Source: Micromonospora andamanensis (GTDB lineage: Bacteria > Actinomycetota > Actinomycetes > Mycobacteriales > Micromonosporaceae). Taken from it: DNA of 64,000 nucleotides. The notes under the pieces were generated by a model, which ran no database searches, was not told the origin of the DNA, and worked only from the letters and a program-made list of their open reading frames with translations. The position numbers were made by a program, and so were the translations under genes. The stretch lies in the NCBI RefSeq assembly GCF_016863495.1, contig NZ_BOOZ01000040.1:1-64000 (forward strand), in the 5' to 3' direction. Below, piece by piece: positions 1 through 8,189 of the stretch; the first letter of the stretch is position 1; every line of letters starts with the position of its first letter.

Positions 1-102
1 GATGTCCTGAGATTTCGTGGTTTCGCTCCCATGTGAGGCACCGCCCGCGCCGCACTGCCCCGATTGTCCCGGCCAGGCTGCGCGCCATGGGTGGATGGAT
101 GT

Positions 103-888
103 CTACGGCTGTTGAAGTGCCGCAGCCAGGATCAACTCGCCGACCTCCTCCGGTGCTTCCAGCATGGGTAGGTGTCCGACGCCGGCGAGCACCTCGATCC
201 GCGCCTGGGGCACCGCTTCGTACTGACGTACCGATGTCGGATCCCAACGGGGGTCGGCGGACCCGAAGATCACCAACACCGGCACCTCAAGCCCGGCGAG
301 CCGCTCAGGCAGCGTCCGTTGGCGGAGATACGAGGTGTGCTGTTGGAGAACCCGTCGCGTGGTGCGGTAGCCCGTCGCCCGCAGCCCGGCGACGACGTCG
401 TCCGGAACGGCCACCGGGCGGGCGCAGGTCGCGACAACCGCCCGGCGGACCATCGCGTCGGAGCGGACCGCCCACAGCAGCGGGCCGAGCGGCGGAGCCA
501 GCAGGGCTCGGAGCAGGACCGGTTGGGGTGACACCGCATCAAGGCTCGGGCCGCTGCTGATCAGCGTGAGCATGCGCACCAGGTCGGGCCGGCCGGTAGC
601 GAGCGCCGTGGCGACGTAGCCTCCGCTGGAGTGCGCGGCGACGCTCGCGTTCCGGATGCCGAGGCCGTCGAGGGCTGCTGCCACCCGGTCGGCCTGCGCG
701 GGAACCTCGTAGGACGACGCGGGCGGGGACTGCCCGTGGCCCGGCAGATCGATCCGGATCACGTGGTGGTCACCGGCGAGCGCCGGCACGACCGGACCCC
801 AGAATGCGTTCGTGGCGCCCGATCCATGGATCAGAACCAGCGGTGGCGCGTGTCGCGGACCGTCACGGACGACATACATCTCACTCAT
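103..888 (-). CDS. alpha/beta-fold hydrolase
   Basis: A 261-residue soluble alpha/beta hydrolase. Visible are the oxyanion-hole HGSG near residue 21, the nucleophile elbow AHSSGG with Ser87, an acidic residue in the strand before 'SADPRWDP', and the catalytic His in 'GVGHLPM' near the C-terminus. The length is typical of small esterases, lactonases and C-C hydrolases of this fold. I chose ATG at 888; a TTG at 894 and an ATG at 879 are alternatives because no strong ribosome binding site is visible. An 18-bp near-palindrome lies about 30 bases upstream and may be an operator. The substrate cannot be read from sequence. Confidence 0.9.
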   Translation of the reverse strand: MSEMYVVRDGPRHAPPLVLIHGSGATNAFWGPVVPALAGDHHVIRIDLPGHGQSPPASSYEVPAQADRVAAALDGLGIRNASVAAHSSGGYVATALATGRPDLVRMLTLISSGPSLDAVSPQPVLLRALLAPPLGPLLWAVRSDAMVRRAVVATCARPVAVPDDVVAGLRATGYRTTRRVLQQHTSYLRQRTLPERLAGLEVPVLVIFGSADPRWDPTSVRQYEAVPQARIEVLAGVGHLPMLEAPEEVGELILAAALQQP

Positions 889-917
889 ACCCAAGACAAC
901 GCATATCGGCCAAAACA

Positions 918-935
918 GATGTTCGTACGAATATC
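918..935. promoter_or_regulatory. near-perfect palindrome upstream of the alpha/beta hydrolase
   Basis: GATGTTCGTACGAATATC matches its own reverse complement at 16 of 18 positions, with a perfect core TTCGTACGAA. It sits about 30 bases before the hydrolase start. Size and symmetry suit a TetR-type repressor site, but no regulator gene adjoins it. The rest of 889-1082 shows nothing recognisable. Confidence 0.45.
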
Positions 936-1082
936 CGCCTGTCTCCGCCTTCCATTCCCCGCCCTCGCCGGTGCCCGGTCAGGCGGCCGGTCGCCAGGTA
1001 GAACCGCGCCGGGGATCTGTGGACCTCGCTCCGTCTACCGGACCGTCTGGACCGCGCCTCGCCTCGGCATGGTCGACAGGGC

Positions 1083-2159
1083 TCAGACAGCGCGGCGGTA
1101 CTGGTCGGGCCAGCGGGCCGGTACGCCGAGCGTGCGGGCGGCCTGGTGCGGCCAGTAGGGGTTGCGCAGCAACTCGCGGCCGAGGAGGACGGCGTCGGCT
1201 TGACCGGTGGCCAGGATCGTCGCCGCCTGGTGGGGATCGGTGATCTCACCTACCGCGGCCACTGGCAGGTCGGTCTCGGCGCGGACCCTGGCGGCGAATG
1301 GCACCTGATAGCCGGGGCCGGTGTGGACCTTGGCGTTCGCTGCGTTGCCGCCGCTGGAGGTGTCGAGCAGGTCGACGCCGTGGGCGAGCAGTTCCTTGGC
1401 GAAGCGCACGGTGTCGTCGAGGGTCCAGCCGCGGTCCTCGGGCAGCCAGTCGGTGGCCGAGATGCGGAAGAACACCGGCAGGTCGTCGGGCCAGGCAGCG
1501 CGCACGGCGTCGACCACCTCCAACGGGAAGCGGATGCGGTTCTCGAACGTGCCGCCGTAGCCGTCGGTGCGATGATTACTGTGCGGGGACAGGAACTGGC
1601 CGATCAGATAGCCATGTGCGCCGTGGACCTCGACGACCTGGAAGCCCGCACGGAGTGCACGCTGGGCTGCCGTCGCGAAGTCGTCGACGATGCGCCGGAT
1701 CTCGGTCGTCGTCAGCTCATCCGGCATCGGGTGGCCCTCGGTGAACGGCACTGGGCTGGGCGCCAGCGGCTGCCAGCCGCCGTTGACGCGGTCGACCGGC
1801 CCGCCGCCGCGCCACGGCCGGTCGGTCGACGCCTTGCGGCCGGCGTGCGCGAGTTGGATTGCCGGCACGGTGCCCTGTTCGGACAGGAACTCGGTGATCC
1901 GCGCAAGCTCCTTCTCCTGGCGTTCGTTCCACAGCCCGAGGTCGGCTGGGCTGATGCGGCCCTCGGGAGAGACCGCCGTCGCCTCGACGAGGATGAGACC
2001 CGCGCCGCCGACCGCCCGGGCGGCGAGGTGAGCGAAGTGCCAGTCGTTGGCGACGCCGGCCGCAGGGCCGTCCGGCGCGGCCGAGTACTGGCACATGGGT
2101 GCCATCCAGATCCGGTTGGGGATCATCAGTGATCGCAGCGTCAGGGGTTCGAAGAGCAC
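1083..2159 (-). CDS. NADH:flavin oxidoreductase / Old Yellow Enzyme (YqjM class)
   Basis: An FMN-dependent TIM-barrel ene-reductase of about 358 residues, reducing activated C=C bonds with NAD(P)H. The N-terminus aligns with the thermophilic-like YqjM subgroup: 'LFEPLTLRSL', 'NRI', then 'MAPMCQYS', whose Cys23 is the redox-tuning cysteine of that class. 'HGAHGYL' supplies the paired substrate-binding histidines. I prefer GTG at 2159 because GAGGT lies five bases upstream and the family N-terminus begins there; ATG at 2171 is in frame. It is divergent from an ArsR gene with a symmetric operator in the shared promoter region, suggesting repression relieved by an electrophile, oxidant or metal. 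Confidence 0.93.
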   Translation of the reverse strand: MLFEPLTLRSLMIPNRIWMAPMCQYSAAPDGPAAGVANDWHFAHLAARAVGGAGLILVEATAVSPEGRISPADLGLWNERQEKELARITEFLSEQGTVPAIQLAHAGRKASTDRPWRGGGPVDRVNGGWQPLAPSPVPFTEGHPMPDELTTTEIRRIVDDFATAAQRALRAGFQVVEVHGAHGYLIGQFLSPHSNHRTDGYGGTFENRIRFPLEVVDAVRAAWPDDLPVFFRISATDWLPEDRGWTLDDTVRFAKELLAHGVDLLDTSSGGNAANAKVHTGPGYQVPFAARVRAETDLPVAAVGEITDPHQAATILATGQADAVLLGRELLRNPYWPHQAARTLGVPARWPDQYRRAV

Positions 2160-2182
2160 GGCGCACCTCATGTTCTGGTCTT

Positions 2183-2238
2183 TACTACGGCAATCATCGT
2201 ACTACGACGTTCGTCGTAGTACGACGGGCATCGTAGTA
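2183..2238. promoter_or_regulatory. four-half-site ArsR operator
   Basis: The shared promoter region holds a perfect 12-bp inverted repeat, CGTACTACGACG (2198-2209) and its complement (2212-2223), separated by TT. Four copies of the 7-bp half-site TACTACG/CGTAGTA lie at 2183, 2200, 2215 and 2232. They are exactly symmetric about position 2210.5, with start-to-start distances of 17, 15 and 17 bases. This is what two cooperating dimers of the adjacent ArsR protein would need to control both divergent genes. Confidence 0.8.
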
Positions 2239-2257
2239 TGGGATGGAGGAGGCACTG

Positions 2258-2578
2258 ATGAGGGTTCTGGACCATCCAGCCGTCGAGGACATCCGGCTGG
2301 AGTCGGTGTTACACGCACTCGCCGATCCACGGCGACTGGAGGTGGTGTGCTTCCTGGCCAACTCGGATGTGGAGGTGCCCTGCTCGGAGATTGATCTGGC
2401 GGTCAGCAAGTCCACTGGCACCCACCACTACCGGGTGCTTCGCGAGGCCGGAGTCATCAGCCAGGTCTACCGAGGCACCGCGAAGTTGAACTCGCTACGC
2501 CGCGCCGACCTCGACGCACTCTTTCCCGGCCTGCTCGAGCGCGTCATCGCCGCAGCTACCAAGCAGTCCCGGACGTGA
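2258..2578 (+). CDS. ArsR-family winged-helix repressor
   Basis: A 106-residue ArsR/SmtB-type regulator. The start 'LHALADPRRLEVVCFLA' and the winged-helix segment 'VSKSTGTHHYRVLREAGVI' are characteristic. There is no obvious CxC metal site of the ArsR alpha-3 type; a cysteine at 'VPCSE' and one in 'VVCFL' could allow redox or electrophile sensing (inference). I chose ATG 2258 because GGAGGAGG lies seven bases upstream; an ATG at 2243 would put that ribosome binding site inside the gene. It is divergent from the Old Yellow Enzyme gene. Confidence 0.92.
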   Translation: MRVLDHPAVEDIRLESVLHALADPRRLEVVCFLANSDVEVPCSEIDLAVSKSTGTHHYRVLREAGVISQVYRGTAKLNSLRRADLDALFPGLLERVIAAATKQSRT

Positions 2579-2722
2579 ACGCCACGCAATCGTTGACGAG
2601 GACCAGGCGGCCGAAACCTGCGTCACCATGGCGACCAGCCCCGACGTTTCGAATTATCGGGAATCTTTTTCATCAAGGAGTTGTCGACGGTAGGGTCCAG
2701 CAACTGACGAGAGGAGCACTCC

Positions 2723-3412
2723 GTGGTCACGTCGGACCTGGTGACATCGTGGGACGCGATGATGGGTCGCTACCAGCCCGGCCGCGCCGACATGCTGCGG
2801 ACGGCAGCGGCGACGGCGGAGGCCGCGCTGGGTGACGCCCCGGCCACGGTCCTCGACCTCGGCGGCGGACCCGGCACCACCGCGCGAGATCTGCTCGACA
2901 TGTGGCCGGCGGCGCAGGTGACCGTCGCCGATCTGGATCCGGTGCTGCTGGCCCTCGCCGCCGCGACGCTGCCACCGTCGGCGACTGTCAGATCCGTCGA
3001 CCTGCGCACGCCGGACTGGAACACGACACTCGGCGGCCCGTATGACCTCGTGCTCGTCGTCATGACCCTGCACTACCTGCCCGGCGACCGCGTCCGCGAC
3101 GTATACGCCGACATCGCTTCGCTGCTGCGCCCACGCGGGCTGCTGCTGCACGCCGACGTGCTCGACGACGTGTCCGACACCATCGACACGGTCGACGACG
3201 GCACATGGACCCGATGGTGGGACCGGGCCCTCGCCGAGCCGGCGCTCGCCGACGCCGCCACCGCCCGGGCCACGGCCCTGCACGACGTGACGTCGGCGGA
3301 GTTCACCGCCTCGACAGCGTGGCATCGCGCAGCGCTCACCGCCGCCGGATACCGCGAGGTGTCCGTACCGTGGCGGCGCGGCCGGCACGGCCTGCTCGCC
3401 GCGACCCGCTGA
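2723..3412 (+). CDS. class I SAM-dependent methyltransferase
   Basis: A 229-residue Rossmann-fold methyltransferase. Motif I is 'VLDLGGGPGTT' (residues 43-53), the acidic residue after strand 2 is in 'VTVADLDPVLLALA', and motif IV is 'YDLVLVVMTLHYLP'. The GTG start at 2723 has GAGAGGAG about ten bases upstream. The 144 bases between it and the ArsR gene hold nothing clear. It converges with the next gene. The acceptor is unknown; small-molecule methylation is most likely for this architecture. Confidence 0.88.
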   Translation: MVTSDLVTSWDAMMGRYQPGRADMLRTAAATAEAALGDAPATVLDLGGGPGTTARDLLDMWPAAQVTVADLDPVLLALAAATLPPSATVRSVDLRTPDWNTTLGGPYDLVLVVMTLHYLPGDRVRDVYADIASLLRPRGLLLHADVLDDVSDTIDTVDDGTWTRWWDRALAEPALADAATARATALHDVTSAEFTASTAWHRAALTAAGYREVSVPWRRGRHGLLAATR

Positions 3413-3484
3413 TCCGGCAGGACTGTGCGGGGCGCGTACCGCGGCGCGGACGGCAGTCGACGAGGGTTTCGGACGGACGGCGGG

Positions 3485-4027
3485 TCAGCCGATCAGGATG
3501 CCGAGGCCAGCGAGCAGGGCGGCGCCGCCGAGGACGCCCAGCACCACCCAGCGGCGGCGCACCGGATGGCGACGCCCGTAGGACAGAGCCGCCAGGGTGA
3601 ACAGCACACCGGGTACGCCCCACACCGCCCAGGCTGCCGCGAAGTTGAACCAGCCGGTCGCGCTCATGTCGCTGATGCCCTTGTCGATCGGCGCCATCGC
3701 ACCAGTGAGGATCAGCCCTTTGACCACGGTCTCGGCGATCGGATACGCGAGTTGCACCGCCGCGGCCCCCCAGAGCCCGGCGAGCAGCATCCACGCAGGC
3801 ACGACGCGACCCCAGGGATACACCGACGCGATGGCCATCGCGATCGTGACCAGCCGCAGCAGGATGGCCAGCAGCACCACCGCGCTGTCCTCGCCGGCAC
3901 CGCCCCGCGCCACGTCCCACACCAGCGCAGTTGAGGCGATCAGACAGAACAATGACACGTACACGGCAGCGGCGACGGCGGGCCACCGCCGAACAGCCGG
4001 CCGGTGCCGGGCGACATGGGTCGACAT
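3485..4027 (-). CDS. multi-pass membrane protein
   Basis: A 180-residue hydrophobic protein with about five predicted transmembrane segments, starting with a basic cytoplasmic tail, then 'WPAVAAAVYVSLFCLIAS'. No catalytic motif is visible. The ATG at 4027 has GGAGG six bases upstream, a strong site. It is monocistronic, convergent with the methyltransferase and divergent from the DUF4253 gene. Function not recognised. Confidence 0.75.
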   Translation of the reverse strand: MSTHVARHRPAVRRWPAVAAAVYVSLFCLIASTALVWDVARGGAGEDSAVVLLAILLRLVTIAMAIASVYPWGRVVPAWMLLAGLWGAAAVQLAYPIAETVVKGLILTGAMAPIDKGISDMSATGWFNFAAAWAVWGVPGVLFTLAALSYGRRHPVRRRWVVLGVLGGAALLAGLGILIG

Positions 4028-4283
4028 GGGAAACCTCCAGGCGGGATCAGCTCACGCAATTTATGACGAGGCGTACGCCGTTCCGGCCCGATCACGCGTC
4101 GTTCACGGTCGCCATCAGCAGACGACCGGCAGTCTCCGACGGTAGCTCCGACCGCCTACGGCGTAGCGACAGATCGGCGTCACGGCCGCAGGTGGCGCTC
4201 GGCCCGCCAGCCAGGTCCGCCACATCAACGGCAGAACGTCGACGTGACGCTGAGCCGTCACAGGCGTCACCTAGCCTGCGCGC

Positions 4284-5072
4284 GTGACCGAACTCCCCCG
4301 CCTCGTCGCCGCGCTGCCGCCCGATCTGCTGCCGCCCGGCCGCCTCGTCGCCCCGTTCGAACAGCTCGACACACCCGCGTACTGGCTCAGCGACGGCCCC
4401 GCCGCCGCGGAAACCTGGTCGATGCTCTATGCCCGCCGTTCGGAGACCGGCCTGTACCCGCTCCTGCTCACGGGCACCGGCCGAGACGCCACCCGCCCCT
4501 GGGCCGACGGCGAGGTCTGGCCCGCACACAACTCGGCACCCGGGGCGCACGACCCGGCAGCGCTGCTCGCCGAATGGTGGGCCCGGCACGCTCCGGACGA
4601 CGACAGCGACACGAGGACCGCACCGTACGGTCGCGTCTGGCCCGGCCGTGCCGGCTCCCCGACAGACCACCCGCACGGCACGGTGGGCGACCCCGACGCC
4701 GAGGCGACAAGTCTCGCGCGCCAACTCGTCGACGACACCAAGCGCCTCGGGCTCGTAGCCGCGTCCCGCGGCGCGGACACACTCGCTACCACCGGGTGGG
4801 CCGGACCCGCGAACCACACAGGCGACAGCGGCGAGATCGCCGCTGTCGTGCGTTCCTGGGAGGACCGCTTCGACGTACGCGTCGTCGAGGTCGGCTTCGA
4901 CACCCTGTATCTCAGCGTCGCCGCCCCGCCGACCACCCACGAGCACGCGCTGCATGTCGCGGCCGAACATTTCGCGTTCTGCCCGGACATCATCCTGCAG
5001 GGCGTCGGCTCCCTGCAGGCGTACGCCAAGCACCTCGTCGGGGCTCGCACCTGGGCCTTCTGGTGGGACTGA
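4284..5072 (+). CDS. DUF4253 domain-containing protein
   Basis: A 262-residue soluble protein ending in the DUF4253 pattern: 'RFDVRVVEVGFDTLYLSVA', 'AAEHFAFCPDII', 'QGVGSLQAYAKHL' and a terminal 'WAFWWD'. DUF4253 has no assigned biochemical role and is common in actinomycetes. No Shine-Dalgarno sequence precedes the GTG at 4284, but TAGCCT (4272-4277) lies six bases upstream, fitting a -10 box for leaderless transcription. The first 110 residues are less conserved and Pro/Ala rich. Confidence 0.82.
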   Translation: MTELPRLVAALPPDLLPPGRLVAPFEQLDTPAYWLSDGPAAAETWSMLYARRSETGLYPLLLTGTGRDATRPWADGEVWPAHNSAPGAHDPAALLAEWWARHAPDDDSDTRTAPYGRVWPGRAGSPTDHPHGTVGDPDAEATSLARQLVDDTKRLGLVAASRGADTLATTGWAGPANHTGDSGEIAAVVRSWEDRFDVRVVEVGFDTLYLSVAAPPTTHEHALHVAAEHFAFCPDIILQGVGSLQAYAKHLVGARTWAFWWD

Positions 5073-5328
5073 CCAGACCTCGCCCAGGCTCAGCGCCATC
5101 GAACTGCGCGAACGTTATCTCGACGGTCGCGACGCCCGTCGAGACCACGTACCGCGCGATGATCGGCTGGGCGGATCCACCGCGATCGTCCTCTCGCCGA
5201 CTGCACGCGCGCGCAGCTCGAGTCCGTCCTCACCCCCCGCACCGCACCGTGCCAGGAGATCCGTGATCTGATCTCTGGATGTTGAGATAAGATCATGAAC
5301 TCGGCCAATCGCGCCCGTGGCGTCGTTG
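5073..5328. other. intergenic region with an orphan inverted repeat
   Basis: No convincing gene. A 12-bp inverted repeat with one mismatch and an 8-base loop lies at 5264-5295 (TGATCTGATCTC pairing with GAGATAAGATCA). The inner ATCTC-N8-GAGAT resembles MarR-family operators, but no MarR gene adjoins it. It could also end transcription of the convergent DUF4253 and nitrilase genes, although no T-run follows. Confidence 0.4.
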
Positions 5329-6297
5329 TCAGATGTTGACGGGTTTGGTGGAGAACCGGGCCGTGCGTGGGTCGCGTTCGTTGCCGAATCTGCGGGTGAG
5401 GATGTCGTAGAGTTCCGGGCGGCGGCCGGCGAGCCAACGTCGGCCGGTGGACAGGGGGACCATCCCGAGGTCCAGCTCGGCGAGGACCATCTCGTCGGCG
5501 GCTGCCCAGGTCTCGGCGACGATCCGACCGTAGGGGTCGAGCACCATGGCATTGCCGGTGCGTATCTCGTCGTCGTCGCGGCCGACTCCGTTGCTGAAGA
5601 TCACGAACGTGCCGTTGTCGTGGGCGCGTGCCGGCAGCCAGCGCATCAGCCAGGCTCGTCCATTGGGGCCGCGGAACTCCCGCTCGATTGCTGCGGGGTC
5701 GGTGTGCCGGTTTTCCCAGAGGGCCAGGGGGACCGGGTGCATGCCGTGAGGGCTGCGGGATGCGGTCCCGCCGGTCTGATGCGGCGCGATCAGTACCGAG
5801 GCGCCGGCCAGGGCACAGGCGCGGACGTTTTCGACGAGGTTGTTGTCCCAGCAGATCAGGATCGCCATGCGTGCACCCCATGGCGTGTCAAACACGGTGT
5901 AGCTATCGCCGCTGCTGATGGCCTGGTGCTCGAACGCGTGCAGCTTGCGGTGGACGTGCACGGCCCCGTCGGGCAGACACACGGCGTAGGAGTTGAAGAG
6001 TTCTCCGTCAGCGCTTTCCAGGAATCCGGCGCCAACCCCGATGCCGTGCTGTTTCGCGAGCGAACGCACCGCGCTCACCGACGGCCCACCCACAGGTTCG
6101 GCCAGTGCCTGCAACGTATCCGCGCTATGTCGGCGCATGTGCCAGTAGCCGACCAGGCACATCTCCGGGCACACCACGAGCTGGGCCCCGGCGGCCGCAC
6201 CATGACGCGCGAAGTGCGCGACGCGCTCCAGGTTGTACTGCTTGTCGTCTGCACGGTGCTCGAACTGCACCGTTGCGATCTTCAGAACTTCTGCCAT
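5329..6297 (-). CDS. carbon-nitrogen hydrolase (nitrilase superfamily amidase)
   Basis: A 322-residue enzyme hydrolysing a C-N bond of an amide, carbamoyl compound or nitrile. The full nitrilase triad is present: Glu45 in 'VVCPEMC', Lys118 in 'HRKLHAF' and Cys149 in 'ILICWDNN'. The C-terminal 'GNAMVLDPYGRIVAE' is the usual strand pair. I chose ATG 6297 (MAEVLKIATVQ); longer upstream reading has no family similarity. It is divergent from a LysR gene 70 bases away, so probably induced by its substrate through that regulator. Confidence 0.92.
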   Translation of the reverse strand: MAEVLKIATVQFEHRADDKQYNLERVAHFARHGAAAGAQLVVCPEMCLVGYWHMRRHSADTLQALAEPVGGPSVSAVRSLAKQHGIGVGAGFLESADGELFNSYAVCLPDGAVHVHRKLHAFEHQAISSGDSYTVFDTPWGARMAILICWDNNLVENVRACALAGASVLIAPHQTGGTASRSPHGMHPVPLALWENRHTDPAAIEREFRGPNGRAWLMRWLPARAHDNGTFVIFSNGVGRDDDEIRTGNAMVLDPYGRIVAETWAAADEMVLAELDLGMVPLSTGRRWLAGRRPELYDILTRRFGNERDPRTARFSTKPVNI

Positions 6298-6324
6298 GGC
6301 TTTATCCCAGACCACCCACCATCC

Positions 6325-6339
6325 ATTCGTCCAATGAAT
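6325..6339. promoter_or_regulatory. putative LysR box (T-N11-A)
   Basis: ATTCGTCCAATGAAT in the 70-base divergent region between the nitrilase and LysR genes has dyad ATTC-N7-GAAT and fits the LysR-type T-N11-A rule. Position supports the role; binding is inferred. Confidence 0.4.
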
Positions 6340-6367
6340 CTTTGGCTGAGTGGCATAAGGTATAGGA

Positions 6368-7225
6368 ATGAATCCAGGGTTACGGGCCTTCGTCGCAGTG
6401 GCCGACCATCGAGGCTTCGGCCCAGCCGCGCACAGCCTGGCGATCACCCAGCCCGCATTGACCAAACGCATCCAGGCCCTGGAACGCGAAACGGGCCTCA
6501 GTTTGTTCACCCGTGGCCGGCATGGCGCCACACTCACCGAGTTCGGTGCCATGCTGCTGCCCCAGGCACGTGAGTTGGTCGCAGCGGCTGACGAGTTCAC
6601 ACGTAGGGCCCATCGCCTCTCTCGCTGTGAAGAGGGTCGGCTCGCCCTCGGGTTTGGGCTCTCCACCATCGACCTCGCTCCACTCGCGGTCGCTGCGTTC
6701 CGGCGGTCGTATCCCAGGGTCGAGATCAGCCTGGAGGATCTGCCGTCCTCGGTTCAGATCGATCGGATTCGCACAGGTGAGCTGCACGCAGGATTCCTCC
6801 GACTACCCGTGGGAGACAACCTCCAGCAGCGCGTGCTCCGCGTCGATCAGCTCGCTATCGCCAGCACCGACCCAGTCCCGAACGACATCATCGGCTGGCT
6901 CGGCGAGCAGCCGCTGGTCCGGCTGGCCCACGCCAAGGGATCCGGCCTGGCCGCGCAGATCGACCGGTTGTGCGCGGCCTGGCACATCCGTCCTGGCACT
7001 CTGCACGAAACCCACGACCTACAGACCGTGCTCGCGCTCGTCGCCGCCGGCGCCGGCCCCGCACTGGTCCCCGCCACCGCCGCCCACATCGCCCCGCCCA
7101 CCGTCACCTTTACCCGGCTCGACGACCCGGCCGCCGTCTGGAACGTCGGTATCGCCTGGCAACCCGCCCAACCCACCGGCCTCATCGCCAATTTCCTGGC
7201 CGTCCTAACCCATCAAGCATCCTGA
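6368..7225 (+). CDS. LysR-family transcriptional regulator
   Basis: A 285-residue LysR regulator. The winged HTH at the N-terminus reads 'FGPAAHSLAITQPALTKRIQALERETGLSLFTR'. A periplasmic-binding-like effector domain follows from about residue 90 ('RLALGFGLSTIDLAPLAVAAFRR'). Length and order are normal. It is divergent from the nitrilase gene, its likely target. Confidence 0.93.
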   Translation: MNPGLRAFVAVADHRGFGPAAHSLAITQPALTKRIQALERETGLSLFTRGRHGATLTEFGAMLLPQARELVAAADEFTRRAHRLSRCEEGRLALGFGLSTIDLAPLAVAAFRRSYPRVEISLEDLPSSVQIDRIRTGELHAGFLRLPVGDNLQQRVLRVDQLAIASTDPVPNDIIGWLGEQPLVRLAHAKGSGLAAQIDRLCAAWHIRPGTLHETHDLQTVLALVAAGAGPALVPATAAHIAPPTVTFTRLDDPAAVWNVGIAWQPAQPTGLIANFLAVLTHQAS

Positions 7226-7465
7226 CTCCCTGCCTGGCCATATCGGGGCGCTGCGAAGACCCGGTCGAGCTGAGCCGGGGCTGGGTCCAGGTTGGCCCAG
7301 GACGGCGCCCACGATTTTGAGTTTCCGTGCCGCCCACGATGACGGCGGCCGCAGAGACTGCACGGACGCTGGAGAATACGGTCGCCGGGTCGGGACGTGG
7401 GGCGGCTACGAATGCAGCTACATGCCGCATGACAACCAGTCCAAGCCGTGGCGGCTGTACGCACA
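7226..7465 (+). other. short region with a possible secreted-protein remnant
   Basis: One plus-strand frame, from about 7330 to the stop at 7471-7473, reads like the end of a small secreted actinomycete protein: two cysteines about 19 residues apart, then tryptophan, tyrosines and the end 'KPWRLYAHYN'. No start codon or signal peptide is found in this frame, so it is at best a 3' remnant. The rest is unremarkable. Confidence 0.3.
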
Positions 7466-7795
7466 CTACAACTGATCACTGCGGCTGACGAAGCCGGGCG
7501 GGCGGAACCAGGGAGTGGTTCCGCCCGCCCACCATTTCACAGTGAGCTCGGTACGGCTGCGCGAATCAGATTTCGCCAGGATGCGTGTGACGTGCTTCTT
7601 GACTGTCGAGACCCCGACCATTAACTCGTGAGCTATCTGTTCGTTGGTTCTCCCAGCCACCACGAGCGCCGCGACCTGCAACTCGCGAGCACTAAGGTGC
7701 CATTCTGTGCGGACAGAACCGAGGACCGCGGCGGAGTCTTTCTGGTGCCTGATTGGGCACCGATTGCAGGGTCGCACGGTCTCGTCAACTGACAA
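7466..7795 (-). CDS. small LuxR-type HTH protein
   Basis: A 109-residue protein consisting almost only of a GerE/LuxR helix-turn-helix: 'LSARELQVAALVVAGRTNEQIAHEL' then 'VSTVKKHVTRILAK'. There is no receiver or sensor domain. The N-terminal 30 residues contain a CxxC pair ('CNRC'). The start is uncertain (TTG 7795, with GGAG nine bases upstream, or GTG 7777). It may be a stand-alone regulator or the surviving tail of a larger one. Confidence 0.65.
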   Translation of the reverse strand: MSVDETVRPCNRCPIRHQKDSAAVLGSVRTEWHLSARELQVAALVVAGRTNEQIAHELMVGVSTVKKHVTRILAKSDSRSRTELTVKWWAGGTTPWFRPPGFVSRSDQL

Positions 7796-8124
7796 CTCAA
7801 TCCACTCCAGAGGTTTGCCTGGTTGGTGTCGGTCTATCCGCGACCCTAGGGTCGCGTGCCTTCACCGTTGCGTCACTCTGGCCACAAGCCAGCACCAGGT
7901 TGACCACCTCCGGCACGATGATGCCGTCGGAGCCGTCACCGCCTGGCGGCACGGCAGATGAGCCAGAGCCAGCACCGTCTGCCTTCCAGATTCGCGGCGC
8001 CGCCACCGGGCTCGGCGCTACGTGCGACGCCCGCGAGCCGCGAAGCCGCCACCGGCCCGAACACCCCCTTCACCCCTCAAGCTGATGAGCGTCCGGCCCG
8101 TTCTGACCATGTAGCCGAGGCGGC
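7796..8124. other. intergenic region, no gene seen
   Basis: About 330 bases between the LuxR-type gene and the terminator of the RHS gene. No open frame has a plausible start and ribosome binding site. In particular there is no immunity-like small gene where one is usually found after an RHS toxin. Confidence 0.5.
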
Positions 8125-8162
8125 CGTGGCCGGCCGACATCAGTCGATGTCTGCCGGCCACG
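8125..8162 (-). terminator. hairpin terminator after the RHS gene
   Basis: A 17-bp stem with one mismatch and the loop AGTC: 8125-8141 pairs with 8146-8162. It starts 28 bases beyond the stop codon of the RHS gene. No U-tract follows, as is usual for high-GC actinomycete terminators. Confidence 0.7.
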
Positions 8163-8189
8163 CCCCTCACGTGTCAGTTACGGCCTAGG

